Made by a program: the position numbers and the translations under genes. From the NCBI RefSeq assembly GCF_009928415.1, contig NZ_JAABNN010000014.1, positions 37,382 to 101,381 of the forward strand: a stretch of 64,000 bases of DNA. The letters are read 5' to 3'. Source of the stretch: Bacillus sp. USDA818B3_A (GTDB lineage: Bacteria > Bacillota > Bacilli > Bacillales > Cytobacillaceae). The notes beneath the pieces are model-generated. The model saw nothing but the letters and a program-made list of their open reading frames with translations, was not told where the DNA came from and searched no databases. Shown here one piece after another: positions 7,352 to 16,514 of this stretch (its first letter is position 1; the number at the start of each line of letters is the position of its first letter).

Positions 7352-8920
7352 CTAATATTTACGATTTTTAAAACTTACTCTCTTTAAATTACTTTTCCCC
7401 GTTTCATGCGGCCGCTCATTCATTTTCCACCATGGAACTCGAATGAAAATATCTTTGATATCTTTAAAATGAAACGGTGCCACCGGTGAAAAATAGGGCA
7501 CACCGAAAGAACGAAGCTTTACAAGATGAACCAGGATAAAGAAAACGCCCAGAAGGATGCCATAGAATCCAAGCGTTCCGGCCATAAAAATCATAAAGAA
7601 CCGGAGAAGCCTGATGGCGCCTGTCAGAGGATAACTAGGAAACATGAAGGACGCAATTCCTGTAGTTGCGACCACAATGACCAATGGAGCGGATACAATT
7701 CCCGCTTCAACCGCAGCCTGGCCAACGACCAACGCGCCGACGATACTGACCGTTGACCCGATCGGTCTTGGCAGCCTGAGCCCGGCTTCACGCAGCGCTT
7801 CAAACGTGATTTCCATCAATAAAGCTTCCACCACCGCAGGAAATGGCACCTTCTCCCTGGAGGCAGCGACAGTGTACAAAAGATTGGTCGGCATCAATTC
7901 CTGATGGAAGGTTGTCACCGCAATATAAATAGAGGGAAACAACAAAGCGATTAATAAAAACAGATACCGCAAGAGTCTGATAAATGTTGTCATGATAAAC
8001 CTTCCATAATAGTCTTCAGGTGAGTTCATCATCTGAAAAAACGTGACCGGAACGATGAGGGCGAACGGGCTGTTATCGACCATCACGCCGACATTTCCCT
8101 CCAACAAGCAGCCTGCCAGCCGATCGGGGCGCTCCGTTTGCAAAACCTGAGGAAAGACGGAAAAAGGTTCATCCTCAATTAACTCCAAAATATAGCTGCT
8201 GTCCTCAATCGCATCAATTTCAATACTGTTTAACCGTCTCCGAACTTCCTCTATTATGGATGGCTGGGCTAAACCTTCAAGATAGGTAATGACCACTTCC
8301 GTTTTTGAAAGGTTACCGATCTTCATATATTCAAATTTTAGTTTTGTTGTTTTTAAACGCCTGCGAATCATGCTGCCGTTCGTTCTGATATTTTCGGTGA
8401 AACCTTCGCGTGGGCCCAAGACAACAGCCTCAGACGGAGGTTCATCAACTGAGCGCTGCTCCCATTTCTGTTCGCTGATAATAAAGGCTTTATGAAAATG
8501 ATTGATTAATAAAATGGTGGCTCCTGATAATAGCTGGTCAATTACTGCCTGGAACGTTTCTTCCTGAAGCACCTGTGCCGAATGAAGAATCGCCTTGAAT
8601 TGGTCAAGAGTTGGACGAGGAGATTGAAGCAGCTCCTCGTTGCGGCGTAACAATGGATGGATGACATGCAATTCCATTCTTTCCAAATTAATTAATCCAT
8701 TCAGGTATAAAATGATAGCAGAATATTTGGAGCTTATTTTCAGCTCTCTATACCCGAAATCAGCGGCCCCTTCAAAAAGCTGCTTAATCCTGTTAAAGTC
8801 CTCATCGAGATTGCCTGATAATGAATCTTGTTCACCTTGATCTTTAGTGTTGTCCTGATGTTGTGCTGAAATTTTCGAGATAAACTTTTTACGCTTGAAA
8901 AGTCTCAATTGCTGCACCAC
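7352..8920 (-). CDS. gerA: spore germination protein, GerA family (A subunit)
   Basis: A 522-residue GerA/SpoVAF-family protein: a soluble N-terminal half (residues about 30-280, including GPREGFTENIRTN) and a C-terminal membrane half with about five helices containing SPEDYYGRF and EITFEALREAGLRLPR. GerA subunits form the oligomeric ion-conducting core of the receptor. The start is a GTG (8918-8920) directly abutting the gerB stop codon, with only a weak ribosome binding site, which implies translational coupling. Both A subunits in this window are full length. The symbol is generic. Confidence 0.92.
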   Translation of the reverse strand: MVQQLRLFKRKKFISKISAQHQDNTKDQGEQDSLSGNLDEDFNRIKQLFEGAADFGYRELKISSKYSAIILYLNGLINLERMELHVIHPLLRRNEELLQSPRPTLDQFKAILHSAQVLQEETFQAVIDQLLSGATILLINHFHKAFIISEQKWEQRSVDEPPSEAVVLGPREGFTENIRTNGSMIRRRLKTTKLKFEYMKIGNLSKTEVVITYLEGLAQPSIIEEVRRRLNSIEIDAIEDSSYILELIEDEPFSVFPQVLQTERPDRLAGCLLEGNVGVMVDNSPFALIVPVTFFQMMNSPEDYYGRFIMTTFIRLLRYLFLLIALLFPSIYIAVTTFHQELMPTNLLYTVAASREKVPFPAVVEALLMEITFEALREAGLRLPRPIGSTVSIVGALVVGQAAVEAGIVSAPLVIVVATTGIASFMFPSYPLTGAIRLLRFFMIFMAGTLGFYGILLGVFFILVHLVKLRSFGVPYFSPVAPFHFKDIKDIFIRVPWWKMNERPHETGKSNLKRVSFKNRKY

Positions 8921-10018
8921 CTATATAGACCCTATTTTTTTGCGAATGAAAGCAATACATAAAAAAAGAATTGGCAGGACAATTTGCAAAAGAGTATGTA
9001 CATATGGAACATAATACTTAAAACCAATTTCTAAGTGTTCTACATAATTGGTCGCGCTTATTAACGACAATGGGACAATAATAACCCCGAGTCCAAGCAC
9101 GGCAGAACGGGTTTGTTTTAACTTAAATAAATATGATATGGCAATAGCGGCTGCTAAAATGAAGCCTCCCACTTTAAAAAACACTCCCGACACCATCATC
9201 AATATGACAAGGGCATCAAATCGCTCGAGAAAATCAGCGACGGAAACCATTTGTGTTGCAGCAAGCAGCGAAAACAGGTCGACTTTGTATATTTCCGGCC
9301 CTAAGATAGCAAGCATCATGATGGAATTGATGGTTAAAAGGATCCCTCCAACGAGAAGGAAGGACATGCCAATCTTTCTAACCGGCTGATTGTTGGTCAG
9401 AAAAGGAAAAAACCACAGGACGACCAGCGTTTCGCTGAATGGAAAGTTCACAGCGGAAGGGACTGCTTTTTTCAATACAGGCATTACGCCATTGCCTAGT
9501 ATGGGCGTCAGATTTTTTAAGCTAAATTGGTCGACACTAAATAAAAGAATCCAAATCAAAATAAGAGAAAATACGTAAGTCGGGAACACAATTTCCACCA
9601 TCCGGCCAAATGTTTCCACTCCGCCCCGCAGGCAATAAATCATTAGCGCCATAAAGCTTCCGATGATCACAATGAGAGGCGTTTCAGTCAAAATAGTCGT
9701 GTCAATCAAATCGCCCAATTCTCTGCATCCTCTGGCAGCAGAATAAGTGAAATTCAAAATATAAAGCAGGGTGACCGGATAAGAAAGAAACTTTCCAATC
9801 ATTTTTGGAAGCATCTGTGTCAGCGTCTCACCTGGAAAATACACAGCCAATTGGGTGTAAACAGCCATTAATATGAAACTGGAGGACATTCCGATAAGGA
9901 TAAAAATCCATGCGTCCTGTTTCACTTCATTGCCCAGTCCTAAAATAATCGCCGTCCCTAGAACATATCCCGTCATTAAATAAAAAAGCTGGAGTCCGCT
10001 GATTTTTTGCGTCTGCAT
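8921..10018 (-). CDS. gerB: spore germination protein, GerB family permease (B subunit)
   Basis: A 365-residue endospore germination permease of the APC superfamily with about ten hydrophobic helices. It begins with the family signature SGLQLFYLMTGYVLGTAI and includes GNEVKQDAW. The B subunit is the component that binds amino acids or other nutrients. It is the first gene of this operon, giving the order B-A-C, whereas A-B-C and A-C-B are more usual. AGGGAG stands upstream of the ATG. Expression is expected in the forespore from a sigma-G promoter; I found no convincing sigma-G box. Confidence 0.92.
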   Translation of the reverse strand: MQTQKISGLQLFYLMTGYVLGTAIILGLGNEVKQDAWIFILIGMSSSFILMAVYTQLAVYFPGETLTQMLPKMIGKFLSYPVTLLYILNFTYSAARGCRELGDLIDTTILTETPLIVIIGSFMALMIYCLRGGVETFGRMVEIVFPTYVFSLILIWILLFSVDQFSLKNLTPILGNGVMPVLKKAVPSAVNFPFSETLVVLWFFPFLTNNQPVRKIGMSFLLVGGILLTINSIMMLAILGPEIYKVDLFSLLAATQMVSVADFLERFDALVILMMVSGVFFKVGGFILAAAIAISYLFKLKQTRSAVLGLGVIIVPLSLISATNYVEHLEIGFKYYVPYVHTLLQIVLPILFLCIAFIRKKIGSI

Positions 10019-10273
10019 GCCTATTCTCCCTTAAACTGGATTGGCGTTTGGAAATAAATTCATATGGGTTTACTATTTTCCATTATGTTGTTCCTTATGC
10101 ATCAAAGGACGGTTTCCCCGGTTATAGAATCTAAGTGTTATGATTTATGTTTTTCTTTTTCTTCCCTTTTTGGCGGGTTTTACTAGTTAATTTATTTATA
10201 TCAACAATCACCTGGGTGATCCTTGCATGTGTTAAAATAATCCTATCAATTATGATTTGGTGAGTGAACACGT

Positions 10274-11341
10274 ATGAACCTAAAAGAAAAAGTAAAGTCT
10301 CTGCCATTAACCCCTGGTGTTTATCTGATGAAAGACTCATATGGCCATGTCATTTATGTTGGAAAAGCAAAAAGTCTAAAGAAACGAGTCCAGTCCTACT
10401 TTCAACATTCCAAAGCCCATCCGCAAAAGGTTAAAAAGATGGTTTCAAATCTTACCGATTTTGACTATCTTCTCACGGACACGGAATTTGAAGCCTTTCT
10501 ACTGGAGTGTAAATTAATAAAGGAAATAAAGCCTCATTTTAATAAAAAGATGAAGAATCCGCAAAGATACACCTATCTCGTTGTAAAAAAAGTTGAAGGC
10601 AAGCGGATCTTGGAAATGTCGCACTCGATTGTGGAGAATGACGGGAATCTTTATTTCGGGCCATTTATTAATAAGAACACTGTTGAAAATGCCATCAATG
10701 GAATCAAAGAAGCTTTTAAAATAAGCTGCAGCAACCCCTCCCTGAAAAATGGTCCGTGTTTAAATTATTCTCTAGGATTGTGCATCGGAATGTGTCAGGG
10801 CGGTCCCGCAGTGGACGATTACAATCGAATCTTGGACAAGATTATAGCGTTGCTGAATGGGGCGGACACAGAAATACTTGAGGAAATCCAGCAGAAGATG
10901 AAGGCTGCAGCCGAACAATTTCAGTTTGAAGCAGCCGCAAAATATCGGAACATCCTTGATGCAATAAACGCCCTCCTTTATAAAGAGCAGGTCATCGAAT
11001 TTACCGAGGAAAATCAACATATTGTGGTCGTTGAATCCATTAGTGAATCTGCTTTTAAACTTTTTCTCATAAAGGGGAACAAAGTTTTATATAGTGAAAA
11101 AATAAATAACCACCAAAATCCAGGAGATATAAAGCAGAACCTATCAACTTATTTAAAAGAAAGCCCCATCAACTCTCCTATGGTTGTTAGTAAAGAAGAA
11201 CTTGATGAGGCGCAAATTATCTATAGTTATTTAAAAAGCGGCAATTGCCGTTATCGTATTATTCCAGATGATTGGCTTGAGTCTAGAAATACATCAATTA
11301 TTGACAGTGTACTTGAAGAGTTGCTAATAGGTAAGAGTTGA
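10274..11341 (+). CDS. short UvrC homologue (Cho-like GIY-YIG endonuclease)
   Basis: A 355-residue protein matching the N-terminal part of UvrC. The GIY-YIG nuclease domain spans residues about 12-90 (TPGVYLMKD, VIYVGKAKSLKKRVQSYF, catalytic Glu in TEFEAFLLE). A Cys-containing loop (PCLNYSLGLCIGMCQG) and a UvrB-binding UVR-like helix pair near residues 205-235 follow. The C-terminal RNase H-like endonuclease and the HhH domain of true UvrC (about 600 residues) are absent. This architecture resembles E. coli Cho, which makes the 3' incision in nucleotide excision repair, so a role as an accessory incision nuclease is inferred. GGTGAG lies before the ATG. Confidence 0.85.
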   Translation: MNLKEKVKSLPLTPGVYLMKDSYGHVIYVGKAKSLKKRVQSYFQHSKAHPQKVKKMVSNLTDFDYLLTDTEFEAFLLECKLIKEIKPHFNKKMKNPQRYTYLVVKKVEGKRILEMSHSIVENDGNLYFGPFINKNTVENAINGIKEAFKISCSNPSLKNGPCLNYSLGLCIGMCQGGPAVDDYNRILDKIIALLNGADTEILEEIQQKMKAAAEQFQFEAAAKYRNILDAINALLYKEQVIEFTEENQHIVVVESISESAFKLFLIKGNKVLYSEKINNHQNPGDIKQNLSTYLKESPINSPMVVSKEELDEAQIIYSYLKSGNCRYRIIPDDWLESRNTSIIDSVLEELLIGKS

Positions 11342-11371
11342 GATGATTCAGACCTTCTAGAAATCGACCGT

Positions 11372-11414
11372 GTTCGGACAAGCCCCCTATTTTTTCGTCT
11401 TTCATTGTCCGAAC
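11372..11414. repeat. inverted repeat between convergent genes
   Basis: GTTCGGACAA (11372-11381) is repeated in inverse orientation at 11405-11414 with a 23-bp loop that contains a C run and a T run. It lies between the convergent Cho-like and sigma/anti-sigma genes. It could end transcription or be a dispersed intergenic repeat. Confidence 0.5.
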
Positions 11415-11487
11415 GCGACCAAGGTTTGGACAGCAAGGATTTTCGATGTTCCTCCTTACCTAGGCCATTATTGTCTCCATTTAATTG

Positions 11488-13560
11488 TTATTTCAACGAA
11501 ATCTTCACAACATCTTCCAAATATTTCGTTGTGTAATATCCATAAATCTCCAGCCTTTTAGGAATCACCTTTTCTTTAGGGTTTTCCTTAGACAATTTCA
11601 TGGTTTGAACAGTAAAGAAATAACGGGGCTGCTCAATTTCTTCGTAAGGAACAGACGAATACTGATCGTATTCCACTCCATTTTTATCAACCGTTACATC
11701 TTCAGAACTCATTTCCATTGAAAATCCCTCCATTTCACCCTCTCCCACAATGCCTAATTGAAGCGACTCATAGGCTCGATTCTCAATTTCATGATTGCTT
11801 ATAACCACAATGGCTGGTTTTCCTGCTTCCACCTTGTCGATCGAGATGGTACTGCCTGCATATTCAAAGGTTTGAGGATACTTTTTAGATGCATCCAGTT
11901 CGATGGTTTTTTGGTCGTCAAAAGTTAAATAAATAGCATTAAGTTTAATGTTAACCTCTTTTGGCTTTTCTCCTAAATAAGCATCAAAGTTAGTTTGAAA
12001 AGTAGTCCAATTGATGTCTTGTTGTAAATCAGAAAAAGAGCCGAGACTATAATCAGGTTTCACTTTCTTATTATTAACTTCTATATAGTCAATACTGAGC
12101 GTTTCTAACCGTTTTTTTAACTGATTATTATTGATACTAAATTGCAAAAGGGTAGCGGTTGGAGCAATGATAAGTTTATCAAATCGAACCTGGATTCCCT
12201 CGACTTTTATTGTTTTATCCAATGCATAATCGACGGAAGGTTGTTTTGTTACAGGAATCTCTAAGTCCCACTTACCAGTTTCATATTCAATATCCTCATC
12301 GGCTATAAAACCATTCGGATCCACGGCTTGACGGTCCAACTTCTGAATCTTTGTGATCCATAGCTTAATGGTCCCGTGTTCCTTGGTGAGTCGTGGCAGA
12401 CTAATCTGCCCTCGATAAACATTCTTTTCTTTTTTATTTACGTCTGATTCAAGATTAGGCAGATCATACCTTGGATCTGCTTCGCTGCTCATGATTTCAT
12501 GTTCGTTCTCCACATAAACCCCATCACGATAATGCATCATATATTGGCTGTCTTCTTTTGTATCTTCTATTTCATAAAAAACAATGGTCTTAACATCATC
12601 AGCTATCACACCCTTGATCTTAATTTTCACCCCATTGCTTTCTGCCTCCAGGTTCAGCCTTTCACCCAGGCCCTGTTGAAGAAACGCACGTAATTGCTGA
12701 TCTTCTTCTGTCCATGAATAGTAGACCTTGGAAAACACCCCTGTATAAAAAACAAAACCCATTAATAATGCGAATAAGCTTGCAGAAACAAGTCCCATCC
12801 TTATCCGTTTCTTTTTCCTAAGTTGTCTGTTTTCTTCCTCTTCTCTCAGCCTGGATTTGATTGGTTCAATGAAACCAACAGGGACCTGCAAATCTTGAAA
12901 CGCTTCTGTAAGATTTAATAGGCTTAACATGACATCCTGAAAACCAGCCAAATCCTCCTGACATCTTGGACAATGATAAATATGTATTTCAAAATCAACC
13001 TTTTTCGGCCGCTCTAGGGTTCTTTCTAAGTAATCGATATAATCCTTATGATACTCCTTACAGCCGTTAAAAGCTGATTGGTCCCCCATTTCTTTTCTAA
13101 GTGACTGAATACCGGAAAACAAAGACTCTTTCATCTCATCGACTGAAGACTGGAGAAGCTGGGCCGCTTCCTCCTTCGTGATCCCTTTTACATAGGTAAG
13201 GAGGATCGCTTCTTTTTCATCATCTCTCAATTGATCAAGTGCTTTAAATACATCCTGACGCGGTTCACTTTCCTCTGATGCTTGCAAACTTTTATTCTTA
13301 GAAAGCTCACGGCAGATTTGTATAAAAATAGAAGTTATCCATGTTTCAAGTGAGATTTCTTTTTTAAATCGGGGCAGCTCCTTGTAGACCTTTTTTATAG
13401 AACGATAAAAAACCTCCTCCATTTGCTGCTGATTCTTAAGATAAGACCAACCGAGTGTATAGAACGATTGTTTATGCTGATCGAACCAATCGATGATGGA
13501 ATCCAAGCTTTTACCTTTTATGGAAGTGATTGAAGTGGAATCTACTTGTGCAGGGATCAT
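11488..13560 (-). CDS. fused ECF sigma factor / membrane anti-sigma factor (DUF4179-type)
   Basis: A 690-residue single chain. Residues about 20-100 resemble ECF sigma region 2 and residues about 105-165 region 4 (ALDQLRDDEKEAILLTYVKG, then ITKEEAAQLLQ). Near residue 200 comes an anti-sigma zinc-finger motif HIYHCPRC (H-x3-C-x2-C), then a basic segment and one membrane helix (residues about 265-285). The large extracellular part contains a DUF4179-like domain and a second beta-rich domain. Normally sigma and anti-sigma are separate neighbouring genes; no separate sigma gene is present here. I chose the ATG at 13560, with AGGGGG upstream, over a TTG at 13587. The sigma half may be a tethered transcription factor released by proteolysis, or a degenerate regulatory module. 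Confidence 0.8.
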   Translation of the reverse strand: MIPAQVDSTSITSIKGKSLDSIIDWFDQHKQSFYTLGWSYLKNQQQMEEVFYRSIKKVYKELPRFKKEISLETWITSIFIQICRELSKNKSLQASEESEPRQDVFKALDQLRDDEKEAILLTYVKGITKEEAAQLLQSSVDEMKESLFSGIQSLRKEMGDQSAFNGCKEYHKDYIDYLERTLERPKKVDFEIHIYHCPRCQEDLAGFQDVMLSLLNLTEAFQDLQVPVGFIEPIKSRLREEEENRQLRKKKRIRMGLVSASLFALLMGFVFYTGVFSKVYYSWTEEDQQLRAFLQQGLGERLNLEAESNGVKIKIKGVIADDVKTIVFYEIEDTKEDSQYMMHYRDGVYVENEHEIMSSEADPRYDLPNLESDVNKKEKNVYRGQISLPRLTKEHGTIKLWITKIQKLDRQAVDPNGFIADEDIEYETGKWDLEIPVTKQPSVDYALDKTIKVEGIQVRFDKLIIAPTATLLQFSINNNQLKKRLETLSIDYIEVNNKKVKPDYSLGSFSDLQQDINWTTFQTNFDAYLGEKPKEVNIKLNAIYLTFDDQKTIELDASKKYPQTFEYAGSTISIDKVEAGKPAIVVISNHEIENRAYESLQLGIVGEGEMEGFSMEMSSEDVTVDKNGVEYDQYSSVPYEEIEQPRYFFTVQTMKLSKENPKEKVIPKRLEIYGYYTTKYLEDVVKISLK

Positions 13561-13789
13561 ACATTCAGTCCCCCTTTCTATTTTCAATACCTTTGGCTGT
13601 ACCTATTCTTGAATTATTTTGTTACATCCAAATTTTTATACATTTGTTAAATAATACATTTATTTTCTAATAATAACATAGTGTACCTTTTGTTTTCACA
13701 CCAATTCTTTACGCCATTTGACAATCAAAGAAGGAAAAAAGTAGGAAAGAGAAGAATTGAATAGAAGGATGATGAACAGAGGTGATTCT

Positions 13790-14620
13790 ATGTTAACAAA
13801 GGAAGAAATGGCTGCTATTAAAGCACTTCAAGAAGTTTGCGAGAAAGACGGCGGCTTCCAGCTGAAGTTGAATTTTGACATGCTTGAAAATAGAGACGGG
13901 AAAGAAAAGGAAGACTTTTTCCATTTTGAAGATAATCAGCTTGTCGGTTTTCTTGGTATCTATGGGTTTGGCAATAAAGTAGAACTATGCGGGATGGTCC
14001 ACCCGGAATACCGCCGAAGAGGCATATTTACTAAATTGCTAACGATGGGACTTGAGGAATTAAAGAAACGAAAAATCGAAACAATTCTATTAAATGCACC
14101 AACGGACTCCCAATCAGCTAAGGAATTTCTAAAAAACATTCCTTGTACTTTTGCCGTCGCAGAATATCAAATGAAATGGCAAAAAACAGAATTATCCATC
14201 GATCCTTTTGTCACTCTCAGGCCTTCAGCCACTACGGAAGATTTTGAAGTGGAAGTCCAGCTTGAAGTATTGGCGTTTGGGTTTGAGGAGGAGGAATCTC
14301 GGGAGTTTAATCGAAAGCTTAGAGAAAACTATGCTGATGAAAATTTTATTATTGAAGCAGACGGGAAATCTGCCGGAAAAATGCGCGTGGCTGAATCAAA
14401 TGGTGAAGCGTGGATCTATGGGTTTGCTGTTTTTCCTGAACTACAGGGAAAAGGAATTGGCAGAAAGGCGCTATCAAGAGTTACCATGATGGAAAATCAA
14501 AAAGGATTGTCTGTTTTCCTTGAGGTAGAGGCGAAAAATGCGCACGCCCTTAAGCTATATGAGTCATGTGGATTTAGAAGCTACCATTCTCAAGATTACT
14601 ATGAATACCAGAATGGTTAA
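13790..14620 (+). CDS. GNAT-family N-acetyltransferase (two GNAT domains)
   Basis: A 276-residue protein with two GNAT folds. The first (residues about 10-145) contains the acetyl-CoA loop motif HPEYRRRGIFTKLL. The second (about 150-276) contains FPELQGKGIGRKAL and ends with AKNAHALKLYESCGFRS. GNAT enzymes transfer an acetyl group from acetyl-CoA to amines; the acceptor is unknown. AGAGGTGATTCT precedes the ATG at 13790, which I prefer to the upstream start at 13757. It is monocistronic and faces away from the sigma/anti-sigma gene. Confidence 0.85.
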   Translation: MLTKEEMAAIKALQEVCEKDGGFQLKLNFDMLENRDGKEKEDFFHFEDNQLVGFLGIYGFGNKVELCGMVHPEYRRRGIFTKLLTMGLEELKKRKIETILLNAPTDSQSAKEFLKNIPCTFAVAEYQMKWQKTELSIDPFVTLRPSATTEDFEVEVQLEVLAFGFEEEESREFNRKLRENYADENFIIEADGKSAGKMRVAESNGEAWIYGFAVFPELQGKGIGRKALSRVTMMENQKGLSVFLEVEAKNAHALKLYESCGFRSYHSQDYYEYQNG

Positions 14621-14685
14621 TTAAACAAAGGTCCTATTGTTTAGAGGGCCGACAGGATCTCTCTGGTATATCCCAGAATAAATAA

Positions 14686-14715
14686 AAGGACGATTATGTA
14701 TTCCATATCGTCCTT
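14686..14715. terminator. terminator downstream of the dbpA remnant and the GNAT gene
   Basis: AAGGACGAT (14686-14694) pairs with ATCGTCCTT (14707-14715) and is flanked by T-rich sequence. A near copy follows the intact dbpA at 21316-21342, so it was duplicated with the gene. Confidence 0.7.
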
Positions 14716-14724
14716 ACTGGATAT

Positions 14725-15567
14725 TTATTTTAGGGCCTTACTAACTTTTAGCTTTTTCCCTTTTATGGTTGCATTTTCCATAGCTTGTAAAACGAGCGAG
14801 CCTTTGCCATTCAGAATATCAACATAAGACATTTGATCTTGGATTGTATTCATCCCAATATCATCTGCTGTTACTCTTGGAATTTTCGCAATCGTTCCTA
14901 CAAAATCTACTGCTCGCAGCTTTTTTTTTCCACCGCTAAAATAGAGTTTCATGATATCTTGGTTAATTCTTGCCGTTTTATTATTTCTTACAACCCGGCG
15001 GCCCTGATTTTTTCTTCGAAAGCAGCTTCCTATCAGCAACTTCCTGAGGCTTTGGTGCATCCATTTTTGGAATTTCAAAGCCAATATACCGTTCAATATT
15101 TTTAACAAACTTGCCCTCATAAGGTGTCGCAAACGTAATTGCTTTTCCTTCATTTCCTGTACGTCCGGTTAGGCCTGTCCGGTGGGCATAGCTCTCTTTT
15201 TCCATTGGAACATCATAGTTGATCACAAGTGTGCATTATCAATATCAATTCCTCTTGCTGCTACGTCGGTGGCAACTAAATAACGGAAATTCCCCATTTT
15301 GAAACCATCCATTACAGCAAACCGATCTTGTTGTTCTAATCCGCCATGGAGTCTTTCGCAAGAGAATGTTGCGGTTAAAGGCTCGTTTCCATTACTTGAC
15401 TCTTCTTCAAAATATAAATGGTGAACAGTATTTAACACATTTACAGGAGAATCTAAAAGCTCGCCAACTACTTGACGAAAGTCGGAACCTCACTCTTGAA
15501 ATGACTCATTTAATAACCGTTCTTCGTAAACCCTTTCGATGCGAAATGCTTGATTCAAGCTTTGCAT
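14725..15567 (-). pseudogene. 5'-truncated chimeric copy of dbpA (DEAD-box helicase remnant)
   Basis: Positions 14725 to about 15365 match the C-terminal half of the intact dbpA at 21354-21995 at high nucleotide identity and in the same orientation. A one-base deletion near 15224, a second frame break near 15000 and a further one near 14930 destroy the frame, and HRTGRTGR has become HRTGLTGR. Upstream of 15365 the sequence is unrelated: an ATG at 15567 with GGTGG before it opens a frame (MQSLNQAFRIERVYEER...) that is broken by a TGA at 15490-15492 and otherwise runs in frame into the helicase part at SCERLHGG. The origin of the upstream piece is not recognised. Confidence 0.85.
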
Positions 15568-15649
15568 GTTTAATTCCACCTGTATTTATTTTCATTTAGT
15601 TAAGATTTTATAATAATAGTATCTTTGCTAGAGTAGTTATTAGTGACTT

Positions 15650-15862
15650 TCATATATAATGAGTCCCTTCTCTTTTCGGCTGCTCTAACGTTTTTAGGTC
15701 AATAAATTCTAAATACGACCCATTGTTTTGTAAAATATTTATGAGAAATAGAGACTTGTTCCTCCTTCCGTTAGAAGAACTAACGATTTCATGGCACGAC
15801 TTAACGCAACATAAAATAATCTTTTTTCCTCTGATATCACCTTTTCCATTGACTTTCTATGC
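15650..15862 (-). pseudogene. UvrD/Rep-type helicase C-terminal remnant
   Basis: On the minus strand a short frame reads EEKRLFYVALSRAMKSLVLL, the conserved motif VI region of superfamily 1 helicases of the UvrD/PcrA type. It stops at 15739, and a neighbouring frame continues with LEFIDLKTLEQPKREG to a stop at 15650. No helicase motifs I to V are visible upstream, so it is a fragment. Confidence 0.55.
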
Positions 15863-16017
15863 ATTTTATATTAGTAGATACGCTTGATTCCGGTGGCAGG
15901 ATTTGAACCGACTTGTTTCAATATAGAAAGGGGTGCCAACGGCTGTCCTTATTACAATTTACATAATAAGACATACTAATCGTTTGAGTCTCTTTCTAGA
16001 ATAATAAAACGATTATT

Positions 16018-16055
16018 AAAAAGGAAACCAATATGAATACTGGTTCCCCTTTTTA
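16018..16055 (-). terminator. terminator directly after the small ORF at 16056
   Basis: On the minus strand a stem pairing GGGAACCA with TGGTTTCC (one G-U pair) is followed by TTTTT, starting immediately after the TAA of the 56-codon ORF. Confidence 0.7.
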
Positions 16056-16226
16056 TTATTTGTTTATGAGATTATTAATGTGAACAAGGCTGTTTAAATC
16101 TGTAACCATACGGCGACACTTTATAAAATCCTTTTCTCGGCGTTTTTCGACTCTCATTCTTACTGAATGATGTCTTTTGTAATCTTCATAACCTACACCA
16201 TGTGCTCTCCACATCGCTTTTTCCAT
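16056..16226 (-). CDS. small basic protein of unknown function
   Basis: A 56-codon frame beginning MEKAMWRAHGVGYEDYK, followed by HHSVRMRVEKRREK and a hydrophilic helical end. It is rich in Arg, Lys and His with no membrane segment. A good terminator sits directly behind the stop codon, which is the main reason to treat it as a gene. The start is uncertain: the frame stays open upstream to about 16256 and the only SD-like sequence (AAAGGGATG) lies before codons without a standard start. It may be a fragment of something longer. I do not recognise it. Confidence 0.4.
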   Translation of the reverse strand: MEKAMWRAHGVGYEDYKRHHSVRMRVEKRREKDFIKCRRMVTDLNSLVHINNLINK

Positions 16227-16514
16227 TTCGCTCGTGTACCTTAATGGTAAATGATTGATAACAAATCATCCCTTTCGGTTTTTTTTCACATTGGCAAGTT
16301 TTTCTTTAAGATGGTTTTCATCTTATCATTAAACCCAAAATCACACAAAGTTGAAAAAATGGTATATTCGGCTATATCAAGTAATGTCATCCAGCCTCAT
16401 GAAAATAACACTTATATACGTGTTATTTTTTCCTTATCCTCCCATATAGTGCATTTCCTACTTATATGACTACAATTAATGGTGTAAGCAGTATCATAAA
16501 GACGGGATTTTATG

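Noticed and set aside
10019..10273. Sigma-G promoter for the first ger operon (CATATGA with an upstream ACATA)
   Set aside because: Only a partial match to the consensus in an A/T-rich region; not good enough to report as a feature.
10131..10340. Minus-strand 69-codon frame upstream of the ger operon
   Set aside because: It overlaps the start of the Cho-like gene and its end is A-rich low-complexity sequence; no ribosome binding site.
15890..15912. Minus-strand GGTTCAAATCC, like a tRNA T-loop, possibly an attachment site
   Set aside because: The T-stem has a mismatch, the 3' end lacks CCA and no anticodon arm is found upstream. No second copy bounding the zone was seen.
16251..16469. Plus-strand 72-codon frame
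   Set aside because: Composition is that of A/T-rich non-coding DNA, no ribosome binding site, and it lies opposite a better small ORF region.
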